Source: Gammaproteobacteria bacterium (GTDB taxonomy: Bacteria > Pseudomonadota > Gammaproteobacteria > Pseudomonadales > Azotimanducaceae). Taken from it: a DNA stretch of 64,000 nucleotides. The position numbers and the translations under genes are program-made. A model generated the notes under the pieces. It did no database searches. It had not been told where the DNA came from and saw only the letters and a program-made list of their open reading frames with translations. The stretch lies in NCBI GenBank assembly GCA_026705345.1, contig JAPPAV010000026.1, forward strand, positions 25,500 through 89,499, in the 5' to 3' direction. This document shows positions 26,407 through 36,015 of this stretch, one piece after another; position 1 is the first letter of the stretch, and each line of letters opens with the position of its first letter.

Positions 26407-26916
26407 ATGCGTCGCTTGTCGATTGTCCTGCTGATGCTCTCGGGCGCCCTCGCCGCCCCAGGAGCCGACTCCGAACCCACCGATACGGGAGATCAACCGG
26501 TGGCCAAGGAGCCAGATGTGGAGGAGATTCTCGACAACCCGCTTGCCGACGATGACTACCGGGAAGAGAAATCCTGTCTGCGGCAGCGGCAGATCGACAG
26601 CGTCGAGATCATCGACGAGAACTTCGTCGTCTTCCGGGGCCGACTGCGCAACAAGGTGTGGCTGAACAAATTCGCCCAGCCGTGCATCGGCTTGAGGCGC
26701 GACATGCTCATCGCAACAGGCAGCCGTACCGGGTCGATCTGCCGGTTCGATACCATCGACGCCCGACCCCGTGGCGCCAGTCCCTTCGGAACCGCGGTGC
26801 GATGCCACCTCGGCAGCTTCGAAGGCATCGATGAAGTGCAGGTCGAGGCAATGAAAAGAGGCGTGGATGAACGCGCCAAGGCCACTCGCACACCGGGCAA
26901 GTCCGACGACAACTGA
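26407..26916 (+). CDS. Secreted DUF6491-like protein
   Basis: This 169-residue protein has a signal peptide (RLSIVLLMLSGALAAPGAD). The mature part has CLRQRQIDSVEIIDENFVVF then two cysteines in PCIGL and SICRF, resembling DUF6491 proteins found next to hydrolases in gammaproteobacteria. Four cysteines suggest two disulphides in the periplasm. Function unknown. It follows the acyl-CoA synthetase by seven bases and is likely in the same transcript. Confidence 0.7.
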   Translation: MRRLSIVLLMLSGALAAPGADSEPTDTGDQPVAKEPDVEEILDNPLADDDYREEKSCLRQRQIDSVEIIDENFVVFRGRLRNKVWLNKFAQPCIGLRRDMLIATGSRTGSICRFDTIDARPRGASPFGTAVRCHLGSFEGIDEVQVEAMKRGVDERAKATRTPGKSDDN

Positions 26917-26943
26917 CCGCGCACCCGGCAAGGCGCGTGGGCA

Positions 26944-28773
26944 TCACCGATACGCAGCCGCCTGGATCCCGTAGAGTTCCGCATACTGACCGCCCTCGGC
27001 GACGAGTTCCTCGTGGCTTCCCACCTCGACCACCCGAGCGCCGTCCATGACCACGATGAGATCCGCCATCCGCACCGTGCTGAAACGGTGCGAGACGAGC
27101 AACGTGATCCGTCCATCGCCTGAGGGGTCACCTCCCTCCGCCCCGCGCTTCCCCTTGGCCGCATTGGCGTAACGCTCGAAAAGGGCGTGTTCGGTTTCCG
27201 CGTCGAGCGCCGCCGTGGGCTCGTCGAGCACCAGCAGCAGCGGTCCGTCGCGCATGAAGCCCCGGGCCAGCGAGAGCTTCTGCCATTGACCGAAACTCAC
27301 CTCGACGCCGTTCGGCCATGTCGGGCCCAGTTGCGTATCTAGGCCGTTGGGAAGTGTTTCCACTACGTCTTCGGCACCCGCACGCTCCACCGCCTTCGCC
27401 ACGGCTTCCACTTTTTCCAAGCGCGGCTCGTCACCGAGTCCAACCGTTCGCTGCGCCCGGAATTCGAAACGAAAGAAATCCTGGAATGTGCCGGCGAGAC
27501 GATTCCGCCATTCCGCCGCCGGCATGCGGGCGAGCTCCGCCCCGTCGACCAGAACGCGCCCGGCCGTGGGCTCGTACATCTTCGCAAGCAGCTTCACGAG
27601 GGTGGTCTTGCCGGCTCCGTTCTCGCCGACCAAGGCGACCACGGCCCCGGCGGGCAATTCGAGATCGATCTCCTTCAAGACGAGCTTGTCGGTCCCCGGG
27701 TAGGCGAAGGAGACCTGCTCCAACGAAATACCTCGGCGGATGGCGTCCGGAACCGGGCTGTCGGCGTGCTCCGCCTTGGCGGCGGCATAGTCTTCGAGCC
27801 AGGCCAAGCGTTTCGAGCCGTCCATCCAGATACCGCGAAGGAAACCCACTTCGCCCACGGTGGCGCTGATGTAGGCCGACAGCCGCGACCCGGCGGCCAG
27901 AACCAGCAAGACCTCCCCCGGCGTGGCTTCGACCACGGTTGCCACGAAGACCACCGCGCCGACATAGCCCGCGCCGAACACCCCCCAGCCCACGGTATGC
28001 CAAGCGGCACTTGTCCATCGCGCCGTTGCCACCCGGGCGTACCACCGCTCCCAAGCCGCCCGGCGATCGCGAACAAGCCGCTTCCCGATGCCCGAAACCC
28101 GGACCTCCTTGCCCGGCGGGGCCGTGGTCGCGACATCGAAGAGGTGCTTCGCCAGCCGTTGTGCCTGGGCACCGGCTTCCTCCGCCGCCCGCTCCACGGC
28201 CGGACGCCACGAGGATGTGGCCACGGTCGGCAACGCGAACAACGCCAACACCGCGAGAAGCGGGTGTATCGACACCAGGAGGGCAATGGTCACGACGAGC
28301 CGGAGGATCCATCCGCAGGTCGTGAACAGCGACATGTACATGTGGTCCAGCACGAACACCTGGTCCCGGAGGATGGACAACCGGTCAAGGTAGTCGGGAC
28401 GTTCGTGATGTTCGACGGTGACGACGCTGGCTTGGAGCTCCGCGACATGGGATTCCAGCGCGATGGTCACCCGGTCCCGAAACCGGCGCTGGGTCCGGTC
28501 GCTGATCACCCGCAGCACCCACGTCAACGTCGCCGACACGGCCAAACCCCCGGCGGCAACGCCCACGAGCATCGGCACGCCTCCCAACAGACCGTCGGCG
28601 AGGAATTTCAGCCACAGCGCCATAAGTGCATCGGGCAGCGCAGCAATCAGCGACAGCGCGAAAGCGATCGCGAGCAGCGCTGGCTCCGCCGCGAAACCCC
28701 GCTTCACCGCACGCCACATGGACGGCAACGCGGCAGGCAACTCGTCGAGGTTTCGGTGTCTACTCGAGGACAT
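26944..28773 (-). CDS. ABC exporter half with degenerate signature motif
   Basis: This 609-residue protein has an N-terminal six-helix membrane domain and a C-terminal nucleotide-binding domain. Walker A is GENGAGKTT, Walker B is LLLVLDEPTAALD, and the H-loop is SHRFSTV. The signature motif reads VSFGQWQKLSLARG instead of LSGGQ, which marks a partly inactive ATP site in heterodimeric exporters. ATG 28773 overlaps the stop of the other half by 14 bases. The transported substrate is unknown. Confidence 0.88.
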   Translation of the reverse strand: MSSSRHRNLDELPAALPSMWRAVKRGFAAEPALLAIAFALSLIAALPDALMALWLKFLADGLLGGVPMLVGVAAGGLAVSATLTWVLRVISDRTQRRFRDRVTIALESHVAELQASVVTVEHHERPDYLDRLSILRDQVFVLDHMYMSLFTTCGWILRLVVTIALLVSIHPLLAVLALFALPTVATSSWRPAVERAAEEAGAQAQRLAKHLFDVATTAPPGKEVRVSGIGKRLVRDRRAAWERWYARVATARWTSAAWHTVGWGVFGAGYVGAVVFVATVVEATPGEVLLVLAAGSRLSAYISATVGEVGFLRGIWMDGSKRLAWLEDYAAAKAEHADSPVPDAIRRGISLEQVSFAYPGTDKLVLKEIDLELPAGAVVALVGENGAGKTTLVKLLAKMYEPTAGRVLVDGAELARMPAAEWRNRLAGTFQDFFRFEFRAQRTVGLGDEPRLEKVEAVAKAVERAGAEDVVETLPNGLDTQLGPTWPNGVEVSFGQWQKLSLARGFMRDGPLLLVLDEPTAALDAETEHALFERYANAAKGKRGAEGGDPSGDGRITLLVSHRFSTVRMADLIVVMDGARVVEVGSHEELVAEGGQYAELYGIQAAAYR

Positions 28774-30565
28774 CGAGTTCCACCTCGTCGGGCTCGCCAA
28801 GTCCCTGCTCGAAACGCTGCGCCTGGAGGTCGAACATCGTCCGGTAGCGACCACTCAAAGCCATCAGTTCGTCGTGGGAGCCGAGCTCGACGACCCGGCC
28901 GCCCTCGAGCACGCAGATCCGGTCGGCGTGTCGTACCGTGGAGAAGCGATGCGAGATCAGGATCGTGGTGACATCTCGGATTTCCTCGAGAATGCGGTCG
29001 AAGATCTCCGCCTCGCCGCGCACATCGAGTTGTGCGGTGGGTTCGTCAAGGAGTACCACGCCGGCTCCTAGCCTGACCGCCGCGAGCGCACGTGCCAGGG
29101 CGATACGCTGCCACTGGCCGCCCGAGAGATCCGTGCCGCCGTCGTATCCCCGGGCGAGAGTCGTGTCGAGTTCAGCAAGGCCGGCGGCGCCGGCGCGGTC
29201 GAGAGCCGCCTCGACGAGGTCGTCGGGGCCGCCCCCGGGTACGACGTTGTCCCTCAAGGGAAGTTCGAACCGAACGAAGTCCTGGAACACCGCGGCAATG
29301 CGCTCCCGCCAGGATTCGATGTCGAGCTCCCGGATGTCCACGCCGTCCACCTCGATGCTGCCACCGGACGGCTCGTAGAGGCGGCATAGGAGCTTGGCCA
29401 ACGTCGTCTTGCCGGCACCGTTTAAGCCCACGATGGCGAGCGACGAACCCGCCGGAATGGTGAGGTCGAAGCCGTTGAGGACGATCTCGCCGGGGGTCGT
29501 CGGGTAGGCGAATACGACATCGCGGAAACAGATTTTCCGGGCGGGCATCTTGTCCGCGGGACTCGATCCACCAGCGAGCGCTCCCTTGGGTGCCATGGCA
29601 CCACGCAATCTGAACACCGCCGCAGCCGGCGCTGCCACGTCGAGCGCCCATGACAGCCCGCCAAACGCGATCATGCTGGTCGCGATCGCTGCGCTCGCGA
29701 ACATGACCATGCGATCCAGCGCCAGGTTGCCCGCGTTGACATCCATCGCCATGGCCGCAAACACGGCTACGTTCGCAACGGTGACCAGCACCAGGCTCGT
29801 CGCCAAGGGGCGTTCGCGCAGCTTCGTTGCCTCCCAGCGCAGGTCATGCAGCTTGCGGCGGTGACGGCGAAAACGATCGACGGTCCATCCCGATAGCCCG
29901 AACAGCCGAAGTTCCTTGGACGATGGCGCATCGACGGCCAGCCTATAGGCGTAGTCGGCGTGGCGTTGCGCATCGCGAACGACTTCGGTGTTGCGGTCCT
30001 TCCACACCCCGCTCTCGCGCAACAGCCAGTGGGTCGCGAGCCATGCGCCCCCCAGGACGAGGGGCGCCCACCACGCATACGCCGCAAGCACCGCTGCAGA
30101 GGCGAGACCCGCGAGCAGTTCCACCAGTCCCGAGGCGATGAAGTCCATGGAAATAGACAGCGGCGGACTGCTGATGCCGAGGTCGAAGTCTCGAGCCATG
30201 GTGAGGTCGTTGATCAGTTCCGGATCCTCGAGATGTGCCATCCCCGGCGGTTCGACGCACGACTTCGTCAACTCGTCGTACAACCAAGCCGCCGTTCGGC
30301 TTCCCAGGTTGGCACTCAACGCCACGTGCAACGGTGAGAGAACCTGCACAAGGACAAAAACCGCGCCGACCAACGCCAGCGAGCCGACCATGTCGGTCTC
30401 GGCTTGCACCGCGCCGATCAGAAGACCCATGGCGATGGCGAACAGGGCCGGGAGAATGCCTCGTGCAATTAGGATCAACCACCACAGAGCCGACAACAAC
30501 GGATCGGCCCGGCTGAGAACGCGGATGAGCTGCCACTCGTCGCGGGCGCGGAGACGTTCGAGCAT
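28760..30565 (-). CDS. ABC exporter half with consensus signature motif
   Basis: This 601-residue partner has the same layout. Walker A is GLNGAGKTT, signature LSGGQWQRIALARA, Walker B VVLLDEPTAQLD and H-loop SHRFSTV. It forms the catalytically normal half of a heterodimer with the downstream gene. ATG 30565 is preferred to the TTG two codons earlier. The pair is transcribed toward 26944 and diverges from the luciferase-like gene at 30697. Confidence 0.88.
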   Translation of the reverse strand: MLERLRARDEWQLIRVLSRADPLLSALWWLILIARGILPALFAIAMGLLIGAVQAETDMVGSLALVGAVFVLVQVLSPLHVALSANLGSRTAAWLYDELTKSCVEPPGMAHLEDPELINDLTMARDFDLGISSPPLSISMDFIASGLVELLAGLASAAVLAAYAWWAPLVLGGAWLATHWLLRESGVWKDRNTEVVRDAQRHADYAYRLAVDAPSSKELRLFGLSGWTVDRFRRHRRKLHDLRWEATKLRERPLATSLVLVTVANVAVFAAMAMDVNAGNLALDRMVMFASAAIATSMIAFGGLSWALDVAAPAAAVFRLRGAMAPKGALAGGSSPADKMPARKICFRDVVFAYPTTPGEIVLNGFDLTIPAGSSLAIVGLNGAGKTTLAKLLCRLYEPSGGSIEVDGVDIRELDIESWRERIAAVFQDFVRFELPLRDNVVPGGGPDDLVEAALDRAGAAGLAELDTTLARGYDGGTDLSGGQWQRIALARALAAVRLGAGVVLLDEPTAQLDVRGEAEIFDRILEEIRDVTTILISHRFSTVRHADRICVLEGGRVVELGSHDELMALSGRYRTMFDLQAQRFEQGLGEPDEVELDVLE

Positions 30566-30610
30566 CGACAAACCGTTACCGATCGTCGGGCGCGCGTCAA
30601 GCAGCGTTGC

Positions 30611-30640
30611 TTGGGCGTTCTTGGGCGTTCTTGGGCGTTG
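30611..30640. repeat. Tandem repeat of a 10-base unit (three copies)
   Basis: TTGGGCGTTC, TTGGGCGTTC and TTGGGCGTTG lie head to tail between the divergent ABC and luciferase-like genes, with a partial unit before them. Confidence 0.9.
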
Positions 30641-30696
30641 TGACCAGGTCGCGAACTACGCGATCATTCGCCGCTTGATCACCACCCGAGTCATTC

Positions 30697-31557
30697 ATGA
30701 AGCTAGGCGTTGTATTCCCCCAAACCGAGATCGGCACCGATCCCGCCGTGGTCGCGGAGTTCGCCACAACGGCCGAAGCCCTCGGCTACGACCATCTCAT
30801 CGTCTACGACCACATCCTGGGAGCCAGCACCGCCACCCGCCCAGACTGGCGGGGCCCGTATACCTCCGAGAGCTTGTTTCACGAACCGTTCGTGCTGTTC
30901 GGCTACCTCGCCGGGTTGACGACGACGCTGGAACTCGTCACCGCAGTCATTATTCTCCCGCAACGCCAGACCGCACTCGTGGCCAAGCAGGCGGCCTGCG
31001 TCGACGTGCTGTCGAAGGGGCGCCTCCGACTCGGTATCGGCACCGGCTGGAACGCCGTCGAGTACGAAGCCCTCGGGGAGAATTTCCACGACAGGGGTGT
31101 CCGTTCGGAAGAACAGATCGATCTGATGCGCCGCCTTTGGGCGGACGATGTCATCAGCTACGACGGCAGGTGGCACAAGGTGACGGAGGCGGGACTGAAC
31201 CCGTTGCCCACCTCCCGGCGCATACCGGTGTGGCTCGGCGGCATGGCGCCACAGGTGATCGACCGCGTGGGTCGGATCGCCGATGGCTGGTTCCCGTTCT
31301 TCAATCCGAATCTGGCCGAGCAAATCGCGGCCGTTCGGTCCGCTGCCGAGGGTGCCGGGCGCGATCCGAGCGACGTTGGGATCGAGTGCATGACGGCGCT
31401 TTCCGATGCACAAGGCGCAGAAAGACTGCGCCATCTTGCCGACCTCGGCGTGACGCACACCGCCGTCGTGACGATGAATGCCGGCAACGACACGCCGCAG
31501 GCGCACATCGAGGCCATCAAGAGACACTGGGACGTCATGTCCCCATTCGCGGACTGA
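30697..31557 (+). CDS. LLM-class (F420-dependent luciferase-like) oxidoreductase
   Basis: This 286-residue TIM-barrel protein opens MKLGVVFPQTEIGTDP and has YDHLIVYDHILG, QRQTALVAKQAACVDVLS and RLRLGIGTGWNAVEYEALG, typical of the TIGR03619-like F420-dependent group. It would oxidise or reduce a small substrate with a deazaflavin or flavin. Eight of the next twenty bases after its stop lead to the RBS of the epoxide hydrolase, so they are probably one transcript. Confidence 0.87.
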   Translation: MKLGVVFPQTEIGTDPAVVAEFATTAEALGYDHLIVYDHILGASTATRPDWRGPYTSESLFHEPFVLFGYLAGLTTTLELVTAVIILPQRQTALVAKQAACVDVLSKGRLRLGIGTGWNAVEYEALGENFHDRGVRSEEQIDLMRRLWADDVISYDGRWHKVTEAGLNPLPTSRRIPVWLGGMAPQVIDRVGRIADGWFPFFNPNLAEQIAAVRSAAEGAGRDPSDVGIECMTALSDAQGAERLRHLADLGVTHTAVVTMNAGNDTPQAHIEAIKRHWDVMSPFAD

Positions 31558-31576
31558 GCGACGACTGGAGGACGAC

Positions 31577-32740
31577 ATGAGCAGCATCACGGAATACAAG
31601 ATCGACATACCGGACGCGGATCTGGACGACCTCCGGAAGCGGCTGGCACGCACACGCTGGCCGGATCCGGAAACCACGGACACGGGCGAGTCGCTCGATT
31701 GGAACCAAGGCGTCCCGCTCGCCTACGCCAAGGAACTCGCCCACTACTGGCTGAACGGCTACGACTGGCGAGCGCGGGAGGCCTACTACAACCGCTTCCC
31801 CCAATACGTCACCGGGATCGACGGCCTTAGTGTTCACTTCATCCACCGACAGAGTCCCCACCCGGACGCACAACCGCTGCTGATTACCCACGGCTGGCCC
31901 GGGTCGGTCGTCGAATTCCACAAGGTGATCGACCCGCTCGCCGATCCGACCGGCCACGGCGGCAACGCCGAGGACGCCTTTCACGTCATCTGTCCGTCAC
32001 TTCCGGGCTACGGCTTCTCCGGCAGGCCCACGACAACGGGCTGGGGCGTCGGCAAGATCGCCGAAGCCTGGGACGAGCTGATGGGCCGGCTCGGCTACGA
32101 ACGCTACTTCGCCCAAGGCGGGGATTGGGGTGCTGCCGTCACCACAGGCATCGCCATGCAGAACCACGGACGTTGCGCGGGCATCCATCTCAACATGCCG
32201 AGTGCCGGCCCGACACCCCAGGCCCGGGAGAATCCGACGCCCCGGGACCAAGCTGCGCTCGACGGCGGGCGGTACTACCAGGAGTGGGGCGCTGGCTATT
32301 CAAAGCAGCAAAGCACGCGTCCGCAGACGCTGGGCTACGGACTGGTCGACTCGCCCATGGGACAGGCCACCTGGGTGATCGAGAAGTTCCTCGAGTGGAC
32401 CGACTGCGACGGCCATCCGGAGAACGCCGTCAGTCGCGAGGAACTCATCGACAACGTCATGTTCTATTGGCTGACGGCGACCGGGGCGTCTTCGGCGCGG
32501 CTCTACTGGGAGAGCTTCAACCGGGCATTCAGCGACGGTGGCGACAACACGGTCAAGCTGCCCACCGGATGCAGCATTTTTCCGAAGGAGATCGTCCCCA
32601 CGCCCCGAAGCTGGGCAGAACGGCGCTACCCGAACATCGTCTACTGGAACGAGTTGGACAAAGGCGGGCACTTCGCCGCCTTCGAGCAGCCAGACGTGTT
32701 CGTCCAGGAGTTGCGCGGGTGTTTCCGGGCCATGCGCTGA
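31577..32740 (+). CDS. Epoxide hydrolase (EHN-type alpha/beta hydrolase)
   Basis: This 387-residue protein has the EHN N-terminal domain (ITEYKIDIPDADLDDLRKRL). The alpha/beta hydrolase core has oxyanion THGWPGSVVEF, nucleophile GGDWGAAV (Asp) and catalytic GGHFAAFEQP (His). It should open an epoxide to a diol in the cytoplasm. GGAGG lies nine bases before the ATG at 31577, which settles the start. Confidence 0.93.
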   Translation: MSSITEYKIDIPDADLDDLRKRLARTRWPDPETTDTGESLDWNQGVPLAYAKELAHYWLNGYDWRAREAYYNRFPQYVTGIDGLSVHFIHRQSPHPDAQPLLITHGWPGSVVEFHKVIDPLADPTGHGGNAEDAFHVICPSLPGYGFSGRPTTTGWGVGKIAEAWDELMGRLGYERYFAQGGDWGAAVTTGIAMQNHGRCAGIHLNMPSAGPTPQARENPTPRDQAALDGGRYYQEWGAGYSKQQSTRPQTLGYGLVDSPMGQATWVIEKFLEWTDCDGHPENAVSREELIDNVMFYWLTATGASSARLYWESFNRAFSDGGDNTVKLPTGCSIFPKEIVPTPRSWAERRYPNIVYWNELDKGGHFAAFEQPDVFVQELRGCFRAMR

Positions 32741-32805
32741 GGCCGCCCGGACCAGGGTCGCCGACATACGGTAGGCTACGCCTGCCCCCTGAAGAGAGAT
32801 AGACG

Positions 32806-33882
32806 ATGCCGCAGAGGAAACTGCGTTACGGGTTCATTGGTGCCGGTGGCATTGCCGGTGCGCACATGCGCGACCTGGCACGGCGCGACGATGTGGACAT
32901 GGTCGCCATGGCGGACATTTCCGAAACCAGCATGGGCCGTCATCGCGACCAGTTCGGGATCGACGGAATGTACGCAGACTGGACCGAGATGCTCGATGCA
33001 GAGGAACTGGACGCGGTGTCGATCTGCACCCCGAACAAGCTGCACGAGGCCCCGACGATCGATGCCCTGAACGCAGGCTGTCACGTTCTTTGCGAAAAAC
33101 CCCTTGCCCATTCCGCCGAGGCCGGGGAACGAATGGTCGCCGCCGCCCGGGAGACGGGGCGAAAGCTATGCATCGCGTTCCAGTACCGCTACAACCCGCG
33201 GACGCAATTCCTTCGCCGGGCGTACGACGATGGCGAGTTCGGCAATATCCTCTTCGCACGGATCAAAGCGCTGCGGCGCCGCGGCATACCCAACTGGGGC
33301 GTGTTCGGCCGCAAGGACCTCCAAGGCGGCGGGCCGCTCATCGACATCGGCGTGCATGTCCTGGAAATGACCCACTACGCGATGGGATCGCCCGACCCCG
33401 TCAGCGCCACCGCTGACATGTTCACGTACATCGGCGACAAGCCATCGGATCGCGTGGAGTCCGCCTGGAAGGGCTGGGACCACAAGTTCTACACCGTTGA
33501 GGACCTTGCCGTCGGACGCATCCGCTTCGCCAATGGCGCCGTGGCCCACATCGAAGCCGCTTTCGCTGCGCACATCGAGAAGGACGACTGGAACTTCGAA
33601 CTGATGGGCGACGAAGGTGGCGCAAGCTGGAATCCCCCGCGAATCTTCACCGACGAGCACGGCCACATGGTGGACAAGTCCCCGGGGTGGCTCGCCAACG
33701 CCGCCTTCGACAACATGTTCACGCGCAAGATGAACAACTTCGTCGACCACTGCCTGTACGACAAGCCGACGCTCGCACCCGGCGAGGACGGGCTGGCCGT
33801 CCAACGGATGCTCGATGGGCTCTACCGATCCGCGGAGAACGGCGGTAGGGAAGTCGAAATCCGCGCGGCGGATCGTGCCTAG
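32806..33882 (+). CDS. Gfo/Idh/MocA family oxidoreductase
   Basis: This 358-residue NAD(P)-dependent enzyme has the Rossmann motif GFIGAGGIAGAHM and the EKPLA block (about residue 100). A C-terminal substrate domain has GGGPLIDIGVHVLEM with the conserved Asp/His pair. Family members oxidise sugar or cyclitol hydroxyls. A terminal GAAGAGAGA precedes the ATG. Its stop faces the end of the S9 peptidase gene 31 bases away. Confidence 0.92.
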   Translation: MPQRKLRYGFIGAGGIAGAHMRDLARRDDVDMVAMADISETSMGRHRDQFGIDGMYADWTEMLDAEELDAVSICTPNKLHEAPTIDALNAGCHVLCEKPLAHSAEAGERMVAAARETGRKLCIAFQYRYNPRTQFLRRAYDDGEFGNILFARIKALRRRGIPNWGVFGRKDLQGGGPLIDIGVHVLEMTHYAMGSPDPVSATADMFTYIGDKPSDRVESAWKGWDHKFYTVEDLAVGRIRFANGAVAHIEAAFAAHIEKDDWNFELMGDEGGASWNPPRIFTDEHGHMVDKSPGWLANAAFDNMFTRKMNNFVDHCLYDKPTLAPGEDGLAVQRMLDGLYRSAENGGREVEIRAADRA

Positions 33883-33913
33883 CTGCGCCCGGCCGAAACC
33901 CGGCGCCCTGGAG

Positions 33914-35920
33914 TCACGCCTTCAAGCCCCCCGGACCGCAGTCGTTCGCTAGGTAGTCGATCATCTTCCCGAAGAAGGTCTCCTGATGGTGGTAGAACAA
34001 CGTGTTGTAGAAGTGGTCCGCCCCTTCGAGCTCTAGGTACTCATAGGGCTTCTCGTGCTCGTCCAGAAGTTTCAGGTACTTGTGCGCATGGTCTACTGGC
34101 ACCCGTTGATCCACGTCGCCGTGGACGATGAGCATGGGTACGTTCACCTTCTCCACCTCGTCCAACGGCGAGACCGCCTTGTCCCAATAGTCGATCCACT
34201 GTTCCGACGGCGCTCCCCGCATGCGCCAGCGGATGTAGTTGACCTGCATCGTCGGATCGGAGACGGCCGCGCCGGCGATGACGCACTGGTAGACCTGGGG
34301 CGTGCGCGACGCCGCCACGAGCGCCGCGTAGCCGCCGTATGACCACCCGAACATCGCCACCCGGTCCTTTTCGGCCAGCCCCTGCTCGATCAGGTGCAGG
34401 GCGCCGTCGTCCTTGTCGTCCTGCATGGCACGGCCACCTTGGCTGACGCCCGCGAACGCGGCCTGGTTGAATTCCATTCCGTAGTTGAAGGATCCTCGGT
34501 ATTGCGGCTGCAAGACCATGTAGCCGTTGTTGGCAAGCATCTGCGCCCACTTGTCGTAGGAGACCGTCTCCGTCACGAAAGGTCCCCCGTGGGGCAGGAC
34601 GACGAGCGGGAACGGGGGCTCCCCGTTCGGCACGGTGACCCAAGCGGGAATCTTCATGCCATCCCGGGCTTCGTAGGTGATGAATTCCACGTCCGCCAGC
34701 TTGTCGCTCTCGAACATGGGTTGCTGGCCGCCGACGATGTCGAAACGACCATCCTTGACCAGGTAGTAGGATCCGGGATCCCGGGGCCCGGTGTTGGCGA
34801 CCACCATCGTGTTGCCGTCGCGCGAGCGGCTTGAGATCCGGACGTTGTAGGCATTCGGAACGATCCCCCGCAGTTGCTCGCGGGTGGCACCCTCCAACTC
34901 GTCGAACCACTCGTAGTGGAACCTGCCCTTGTTGTACGCCACGCCGACAATCCGATCAGGATGCTCCCAGCCGTTCGAGTGGCCCACGACACCGGCAATG
35001 TCGACGTCCGAGCGCCGGTAGACAGCCTCGTACTCGCCGCTGTCCACGTCGTAGGTCCACAACCCCGAGGTGTTGTTGCCCCGGTTGGCGATGACGAACA
35101 GCTTGTTGGGGTCGTCTACGTCATACCCGGCCACCCCGAAATCCTCGAAGCTGTCCTCGCTGTGTCGCAGGACGTCGCGCCAGCCCTTCTCGCCGCGCTT
35201 GCGGTGGTACCAGACGTACTCGTCGCTGCCTTCGTCGAAACCACGGCCGAGCCACGGATTGCCGTCGCTGTCGAACGAAATCTGCCCCAAGGAGATCTTG
35301 CCGCGGATCAGCAGCTTCTTGGTGCCCCGGCGGAGATCGAGTTCCCAATAGGAAAGGGGCCTGAAGGCGGGCCTCAGCTTCGCACCCGGCCCATCGCCGC
35401 CGCCTTCTGCCAAGGCCAGGATCACCTTGTTCGGTTTGTCCGGCAGCACCCCGACGATTTGCGCCCGTTCGGCAGAGAACGAACGCAGTTTCCTTCGCTC
35501 GACATCGAGCATGCCCCACTTGTATTCGTAGACGCCCTGGTTGAAGCCCTCGATCTGCTTGCGCACCTGCTGGCGAAGCCGGAACAGGATGTCCCGGTCG
35601 CTGACCCAGGAGAAGAACTCGATCTCCATGGGATCCGCGTCCATCCGGAACGGCGCCTTGTCGAGGTCTGCGGCGTCGTAGACTTCGACGATCGGGTCGC
35701 CGTCCTTCGACAGGATCTTCATCAACGCGAGGTGCTTGCCGTCGGGCGAAACGCTCACGTTGCTGATGACCGCCCGCATGGCGAAATAGTCTAGGGGATA
35801 GGGCGCGCTAGTCGGTGCCGCCCGGGTCTCTTCGGCAGCGCCTAGCAACTCATCTGCCCTGCCGAACATACAGAACGCAACCAAAAACGCTGCTAGTGAA
35901 ACTCTGGTCAATCTCTCCAC
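33914..35920 (-). CDS. Secreted S9 family (prolyl oligopeptidase-like) peptidase
   Basis: This 668-residue protein has a signal peptide (RLTRVSLAAFLVAFCMFGRA), a beta-propeller region and a C-terminal S9 hydrolase domain. The catalytic serine is in GWSYGGYA. VHGDVDQRVP and GADHFYN supply the Asp and His. It should cleave small peptides in the periplasm. GTG 35920 is chosen because CGGAG lies eight bases upstream; the in-frame GTG at 35956 lies inside the terminator of the preceding receptor gene. Its location just after a TonB receptor suggests peptide use. Confidence 0.9.
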   Translation of the reverse strand: MERLTRVSLAAFLVAFCMFGRADELLGAAEETRAAPTSAPYPLDYFAMRAVISNVSVSPDGKHLALMKILSKDGDPIVEVYDAADLDKAPFRMDADPMEIEFFSWVSDRDILFRLRQQVRKQIEGFNQGVYEYKWGMLDVERRKLRSFSAERAQIVGVLPDKPNKVILALAEGGGDGPGAKLRPAFRPLSYWELDLRRGTKKLLIRGKISLGQISFDSDGNPWLGRGFDEGSDEYVWYHRKRGEKGWRDVLRHSEDSFEDFGVAGYDVDDPNKLFVIANRGNNTSGLWTYDVDSGEYEAVYRRSDVDIAGVVGHSNGWEHPDRIVGVAYNKGRFHYEWFDELEGATREQLRGIVPNAYNVRISSRSRDGNTMVVANTGPRDPGSYYLVKDGRFDIVGGQQPMFESDKLADVEFITYEARDGMKIPAWVTVPNGEPPFPLVVLPHGGPFVTETVSYDKWAQMLANNGYMVLQPQYRGSFNYGMEFNQAAFAGVSQGGRAMQDDKDDGALHLIEQGLAEKDRVAMFGWSYGGYAALVAASRTPQVYQCVIAGAAVSDPTMQVNYIRWRMRGAPSEQWIDYWDKAVSPLDEVEKVNVPMLIVHGDVDQRVPVDHAHKYLKLLDEHEKPYEYLELEGADHFYNTLFYHHQETFFGKMIDYLANDCGPGGLKA

Positions 35921-35940
35921 GACTCTACTCCGTGTTCGCA

Positions 35941-35979
35941 AACAAAAGGCGGGCACAGGATCCTACCCAAGTGCCCGCC
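35941..35979 (-). terminator. Rho-independent terminator after the receptor at 36016
   Basis: Read on the minus strand, GGCGGGCAC and GTGCCCGCC form a 9-base perfect stem around a 14-base loop, followed at once by TTTTGTTT. It sits about 35 bases after the receptor stop. Confidence 0.88.
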
Positions 35980-36015
35980 AGGACTGTCCTTATATTTTCT
36001 TAAGGACCGCTCAGA

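Noticed and set aside
30601..30640. Possible CRISPR-like array
   Set aside because: The units are adjacent with no spacers and only ten bases long. No CRISPR array or cas gene was seen in the window.
35921..35956. An earlier GTG start (35956) for the S9 peptidase
   Set aside because: It lies inside the stem of the terminator of the preceding receptor gene, and GTG 35920 has a better ribosome-binding site followed by a signal peptide.
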